NCBI GenBank assembly: GCA_029781975.1
Contig: JAKOVQ010000005.1
Coordinates: forward strand, 1 to 64,000
Source of the DNA: Acidobacteriota bacterium
Lineage (GTDB): Bacteria; Acidobacteriota; Thermoanaerobaculia; UBA5066
Direction of reading: 5' to 3'
Length of the DNA stretch: 64,000 nucleotides
Made by a program: the position numbers and the translations under genes. A model generated the notes under the pieces. The model was not told the DNA's origin. It worked only from the letters and a program-made list of their open reading frames with translations, and searched no databases. Of the stretch, positions 60,858-64,000 are shown piece by piece. How positions within the stretch are numbered: position 1 is the first letter of the stretch; the number at the start of each line of letters is the position of its first letter.

Positions 60858-62348
60858 CTAGCGCGCCGACTTGGGCAGGTCCGCCACCAGGCGGAGGGAG
60901 ACCTGCAGCTCGTCCAGCTGGAAGTGCGGCCGGAGGAAGGCGACCGCCCGGTAGGCCCCGGGCTTGCCCGGGATCTCGGCCACCTCGATCCGCGCCTCGC
61001 GCAGCGGGTACTTCGCCTTGGTCTCCTGCGAGGCCGTGTCGTCCGGCGTGCAGTAGTTGTTAATCCACTGGTTCAGGAAGAGCTCGCAGTCCCGCCGGGA
61101 CATGAAGCTGCCGATCTTGTCGCGCATCATCGCCTTCAGGTAGTGGGCGAAGCGCGAGACCGCGAAGATGTGCGGGAGCATCGTGGAGAGGCGCGCGTTG
61201 GCGTTGGCCGCCTCGGAGTCGTACTTCTTCGCCTTCTGGCACGACTGGGCGCCGAAGAAGGCCGCGTAGTCGGTGTTCTTGCAGTGGACGAGCGGCATGA
61301 ACCCGAGGTCCGAGAGCTCCTTCTCGCGCCGGTCCGTGATGGCGATCTCGGTCGGGCACTTCAGGGCCACGTCGCCCTCGTCGGTCTGGAAGGTGTGGAC
61401 CGGGAGCCCCTGGACGAGGCCGCCCCCCTCGACGCCTCGGATCGCGACGCACCACCCGTACAGGGCGAACGCCTCCGTGAGGCGCGTGCCGAAGGAGTAG
61501 GCCGCGTTCCCCCAGAGGTACTTGCTGTGCTCCTTGCCGTCGACGTCCTCCTCGTAGTTGAACGTCTCGGTCGGCAGGCCGGTCTCGGCGCCGTAGGGGA
61601 GCCGCATGAGGGTGCGCGGCATCGCGAGGCCGACGTAGCGCGAGTCCTCGGACTCGCGGAACGAGCGCCACTTGAGGTACTCGGTCCGGTCGAAGATCTT
61701 CGCCAGGTCGCGCACCTCGGTCATCTCGGTGAAGCTCTCCCAGCCGAAGAGCTGGGGCGCCGGCGCCGAGATGAACGGGGCGTTCGCGGCCGCCGCCACC
61801 TGGGACATCTTCTCGAGGAGGAGCATGTCCTGCGGGTGGTTGGAGAAGTAGTAGTCGCCGATCAGCGCGCCGAAGGGCTGGCCGCCGAACGTGCCGTACT
61901 CCTCCTCGTAGACCTTCTTGAAGACCGCCGACTGGTCGAACTCGGAGACCCGCTCGAGGTCGCGGAGGAGGTCCTTCTTCGACACGTTGAAGACCTTGAT
62001 CTTCAGCATCGAGGAGGTCTCGGACTCGTAAACCAGGTGGTGGAGGCCCCTCCAGGAGGACTCGAGCTTCTGGTATTGCTCGTTGTGCAGGATCGCGTTC
62101 ATCTGCGCCGACAGCAGGCGGTCGATCTCGGCGATGCGGGCCTGGATGGAGGTCTCCAGGTTCTTCCCCATCACCATCTGCCCCTGCATGGCCTGCTGGA
62201 CGAACTCCGCGATCATGTCCTTGGCCCCTTGCAGCTGGCTCTCGTGCTGGACGAGGCGCCCCTCGTCGAGGATCTTCGACAGCAGGTCGACCTCGCCGAC
62301 CTGCTCGCGGACGATCGCTTCGCCCTTGCGCTCGGAGGCGTTGCTCAT
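60858..62348 (-). CDS. tssC: Type VI sheath large subunit TssC (VipB)
   Basis: 496 aa. Canonical length. ILHNEQYQKLESSWRGLHHLVYE, FGALIGDYYFSNHPQDMLLLEKM, RYVGLAMPRTLMRLPYGAET, YLWGNAAYSFGTRL and the C-terminal DKIGSFMSRRDCELFLNQWINNY and RPHFQLDELQVSLRLVADLP (the strand that joins the sheath handshake) are all present. One base separates it from the tssB stop, with GGAGGAG before the ATG. Confidence 0.97.
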   Translation of the reverse strand: MSNASERKGEAIVREQVGEVDLLSKILDEGRLVQHESQLQGAKDMIAEFVQQAMQGQMVMGKNLETSIQARIAEIDRLLSAQMNAILHNEQYQKLESSWRGLHHLVYESETSSMLKIKVFNVSKKDLLRDLERVSEFDQSAVFKKVYEEEYGTFGGQPFGALIGDYYFSNHPQDMLLLEKMSQVAAAANAPFISAPAPQLFGWESFTEMTEVRDLAKIFDRTEYLKWRSFRESEDSRYVGLAMPRTLMRLPYGAETGLPTETFNYEEDVDGKEHSKYLWGNAAYSFGTRLTEAFALYGWCVAIRGVEGGGLVQGLPVHTFQTDEGDVALKCPTEIAITDRREKELSDLGFMPLVHCKNTDYAAFFGAQSCQKAKKYDSEAANANARLSTMLPHIFAVSRFAHYLKAMMRDKIGSFMSRRDCELFLNQWINNYCTPDDTASQETKAKYPLREARIEVAEIPGKPGAYRAVAFLRPHFQLDELQVSLRLVADLPKSAR

Positions 62349-62349
62349 G

Positions 62350-62874
62350 TCACTCCTCCTTCTTCGGGCCCGTCTCGAGCCCGAGCGCGCTGGCGAGCTG
62401 CTCCTGGGTGGACGAGTTCTTCAGGATGTCGGTCAGGGCCTTCTCCAGCTTCTCGTTGCCGTCGGCCTTCGAGAGGATGTCGTTCAGCCGCTGGCGCGCC
62501 TCGACCAGCTTCCGCATCGGGTCGACCTGCTGGGCGATCCGGTCCGGCTCGAAGTCCTCGAGGCTGTTGAACTTCAGCTCGACGCCCATCTTGCTGCCGT
62601 CGCCGGCGAGCTTGTTCTCGACGGGCATCTGGAGGCGGGGAGCCATCCCGGCGAGGACCTGGTCGAAGTTGTCCCGGTCGATCTCCACCATCTTCCGGTC
62701 CTTGACCTTCGGCAACGCCGTCTCGGGCATCCCGGAGAAGTCCCCGAGGACGCCGACGACGAACGGGAGCTCCTTCAGCTCGATGGCGCCGCCGATCTCT
62801 ACGTCGTAGGTGATCTGGACCCGCGGCGGCCGGATCCGCTTCAGTTTCTGCTGGATACTTTCCTTCTTCGGCAT
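62350..62874 (-). CDS. tssB: Type VI sheath small subunit TssB (VipA)
   Basis: 174 aa. SIQQKLKRIRPPRVQITYDVEIGGA at the N-terminus (handshake strand), LGDFSGMP, VEIDRDNFDQVLAGMAPRL and LEDFEPDRI are diagnostic. The C-terminal helix (LEKALTDILKNSSTQEQLASAL) follows. Pairs with TssC to form the contractile sheath. GAGGAGGTGGCGCA precedes the ATG; 38 nt after tssA. Confidence 0.97.
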   Translation of the reverse strand: MPKKESIQQKLKRIRPPRVQITYDVEIGGAIELKELPFVVGVLGDFSGMPETALPKVKDRKMVEIDRDNFDQVLAGMAPRLQMPVENKLAGDGSKMGVELKFNSLEDFEPDRIAQQVDPMRKLVEARQRLNDILSKADGNEKLEKALTDILKNSSTQEQLASALGLETGPKKEE

Positions 62875-62912
62875 TGCGCCACCTCCTCAGGTTCCTGCCG
62901 GCTCACCCGGAG

Positions 62913-64000
62913 TCACTCGGTCTGTCGGATGCCGAGAGTTTCCCGGATCTTGTCGAGCGTACCTGTGTCCTTGATCACATCTACGAGCCATGCCTCGAGG
63001 GGCATCCGCCCCCAGCCGACCGCCCTGTCGACGAGGTAGGCGACCGGGCTGTGGGGCTCGGACCTGCGGAAGAACTCCGCGACCTCGGAAAGCCGCTTGA
63101 GGGCGTCCTCCCGCGAGCGGATGGGACCCGACGTCCCGGCGACCCCGGCGACGAGGACCATCCCCTCGCCGCCGGCGGCCTCCCCCGCCTCGGTGCCCGG
63201 CTCGGCGGCCGACGGCTCGAGGGCCCGCTTCTCCTTGACGAAGCGCTCCACGACGATCTGGATGTCCGCGAGGGTCTTCTTGAGCTCCCCGAGGCCGGGC
63301 GTCTGGCGGGCGAACCGCTCGTCCATCGCCTTGTCGAGCCCCTTGAACTCCTCCATGCACTCGGAGAGGCAGGTCGAGAGGTCCTCGTAGAAGACCCTCG
63401 GGGTAGCGTTCTTGGCCTTGCGGAACTCCTCCCCCGAGAGCTTCTTCTCCTCCTCCGCCTTCTGCCTCAGCTCCGAGAGCTTGCCGGCGGTGTCGGGGTC
63501 GGGAGGGAGGCCCGTGTCGCCCGGGACGTCGTACGGCCGCGACTCCTGGTACTGAGCGAAGCCGTAGGCGCCGCCCGCCGCCCGGGTGAGCGGCGCGAGC
63601 TTCAGGGACGTCGAGATCTCGCGGTCGAACCAGGCCATGACGTTCGCCCGCGCCTCCATGTCCCCCTCGTCGATCTCCGGGTAGAGGGTGTCCCAGAAAC
63701 GTTCATGGAGGCCCCTGAGGACCTTGAGGGCGTCGCGGCACCCCGTGAACCCGTGGAGCCGCGTGACCGCCTCGGCCAGCCAGGCGGCGATCTGCAGGTC
63801 CTTGGTCTTCTTCAGGATCGCGTCGGCCGCAAGGTCGAACTCCTGCTCGAAGTCCGCGACCTTGAGCTCCCGCTTCCACTCGCCCTGGTTCATCTCGTCG
63901 TCGGCGCGGCGGGCCTCCCGGATCTCGTCGTACAGACCCGAGTACTGCAGGCTCTCGCCCGACGGGTTTTCGCCCGGGATGGGGACGAGCAGCGCCTCGA
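62913..64000 (-). CDS. tssA: Type VI cap/baseplate protein TssA (ImpA_N), 5' end off window
   Basis: At least 362 aa, running off the right edge. The ImpA_N motif LLVPIPGENPSGESL (encoded near 63950-64000) and YDEIREARRADDE precede an internal Met at 63893 that might be mistaken for the start. KDLQIAAWLAEAVTRLHGFTG, LRGLHERFWDTLYPEID and the C-terminal EPHSPVAYLVDRAVGWGRMPLEAWLVDVI are family features. TssA coordinates sheath assembly. First visible gene of the tssA-H operon. Confidence 0.93.
   Translation of the reverse strand, partial: EALLVPIPGENPSGESLQYSGLYDEIREARRADDEMNQGEWKRELKVADFEQEFDLAADAILKKTKDLQIAAWLAEAVTRLHGFTGCRDALKVLRGLHERFWDTLYPEIDEGDMEARANVMAWFDREISTSLKLAPLTRAAGGAYGFAQYQESRPYDVPGDTGLPPDPDTAGKLSELRQKAEEEKKLSGEEFRKAKNATPRVFYEDLSTCLSECMEEFKGLDKAMDERFARQTPGLGELKKTLADIQIVVERFVKEKRALEPSAAEPGTEAGEAAGGEGMVLVAGVAGTSGPIRSREDALKRLSEVAEFFRRSEPHSPVAYLVDRAVGWGRMPLEAWLVDVIKDTGTLDKIRETLGIRQTE

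Noticed and set aside
62913..63893. Starting tssA at the Met at 63893
   Set aside because: The ImpA_N motif VPIPGENPSG continues in frame upstream to the window edge, so this Met is internal.

Overview
The window is a high-GC bacterial chromosome segment (roughly 70% G+C by eye) with coding density above 90%, frequent GTG starts and many 1-4 nt start/stop overlaps. The mix of genes (large secreted Asp-box/BNR propeller protein, fused 2-oxoacid dehydrogenase E1 alpha-beta, DUF1028-TPR protein, Amt-PII-porin operon, Tll0287-type haem sensor, type VI secretion genes) suggests an Acidobacteriota-like organism, possibly Thermoanaerobaculia or a relative. That placement is inference from gene content; no rRNA gene is present to test it.

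Region 1 (1-7.1 kb, minus strand) is housekeeping. A strong promoter (TTGACA-N17-TATTTT at 7089-7117) drives rplM-rpsI-rpsB, then an intrinsic terminator/attenuator, then tsf-pyrH-frr-ispD-ispF-rlmB. A second promoter inside the 3' end of rlmB serves four tRNAs (Thr-TGT, Tyr, Thr-GGT, Gly) and rpmG. Region 2 (7.2-23 kb) holds ubiE-folD-coaE, a BNR-repeat exported protein, a fumarylacetoacetase-family/DinB/acyltransferase operon, ispH, a type IIA topoisomerase A subunit, an S1-domain protein and a fused E1 dehydrogenase.

Region 3 (23-27 kb) is an ammonium operon: a perfect inverted repeat, a ten-codon leader ORF, amtB, a PII protein that lacks the canonical Tyr51, and a beta-barrel porin. Region 4 (26.7-40.5 kb) carries a DUF1028 protein, an ABC-2 transporter, a metallophosphatase, an orphan ParA, a zinc-ribbon protein, aconitase, ackA-pta and a 2H phosphoesterase.

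Region 5 (40.5-46.1 kb) is the unusual part. It has an HD-GYP protein, a haem-c/HAMP membrane sensor with no output domain, a Ser/Thr kinase with a duplicated C-terminal domain, a conserved-looking unknown protein with its own consensus promoter, and a single-chain fusion of the T6SS sheath proteins TssB and TssC. The fusion lacks both ends expected to supply the inter-subunit 'handshake' strands. Canonical tssB and tssC also exist in the window, so the fusion is an extra, specialised sheath-like protein.

Region 6 (46.1-64 kb, minus strand) is a type VI secretion locus: tssA (5' end off the window)-tssB-tssC-[very stable hairpin]-tssE-tssF-tssG-tssH(clpV)-terminator. Two vgrG units follow, each with its own TTGACG-N17-TATAT promoter. 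vgrG2 is followed by an overlapping HEAT-repeat gene. vgrG1 is followed by a PAAR protein with a C-terminal M91/NleD-like zinc protease (HELIH), then two unknown genes that are candidate adaptor/immunity proteins. tssJ, tssK, tssL, tssM and hcp are not in the window and presumably lie beyond its right end. No CRISPR array, insertion sequence, prophage or rRNA was seen.
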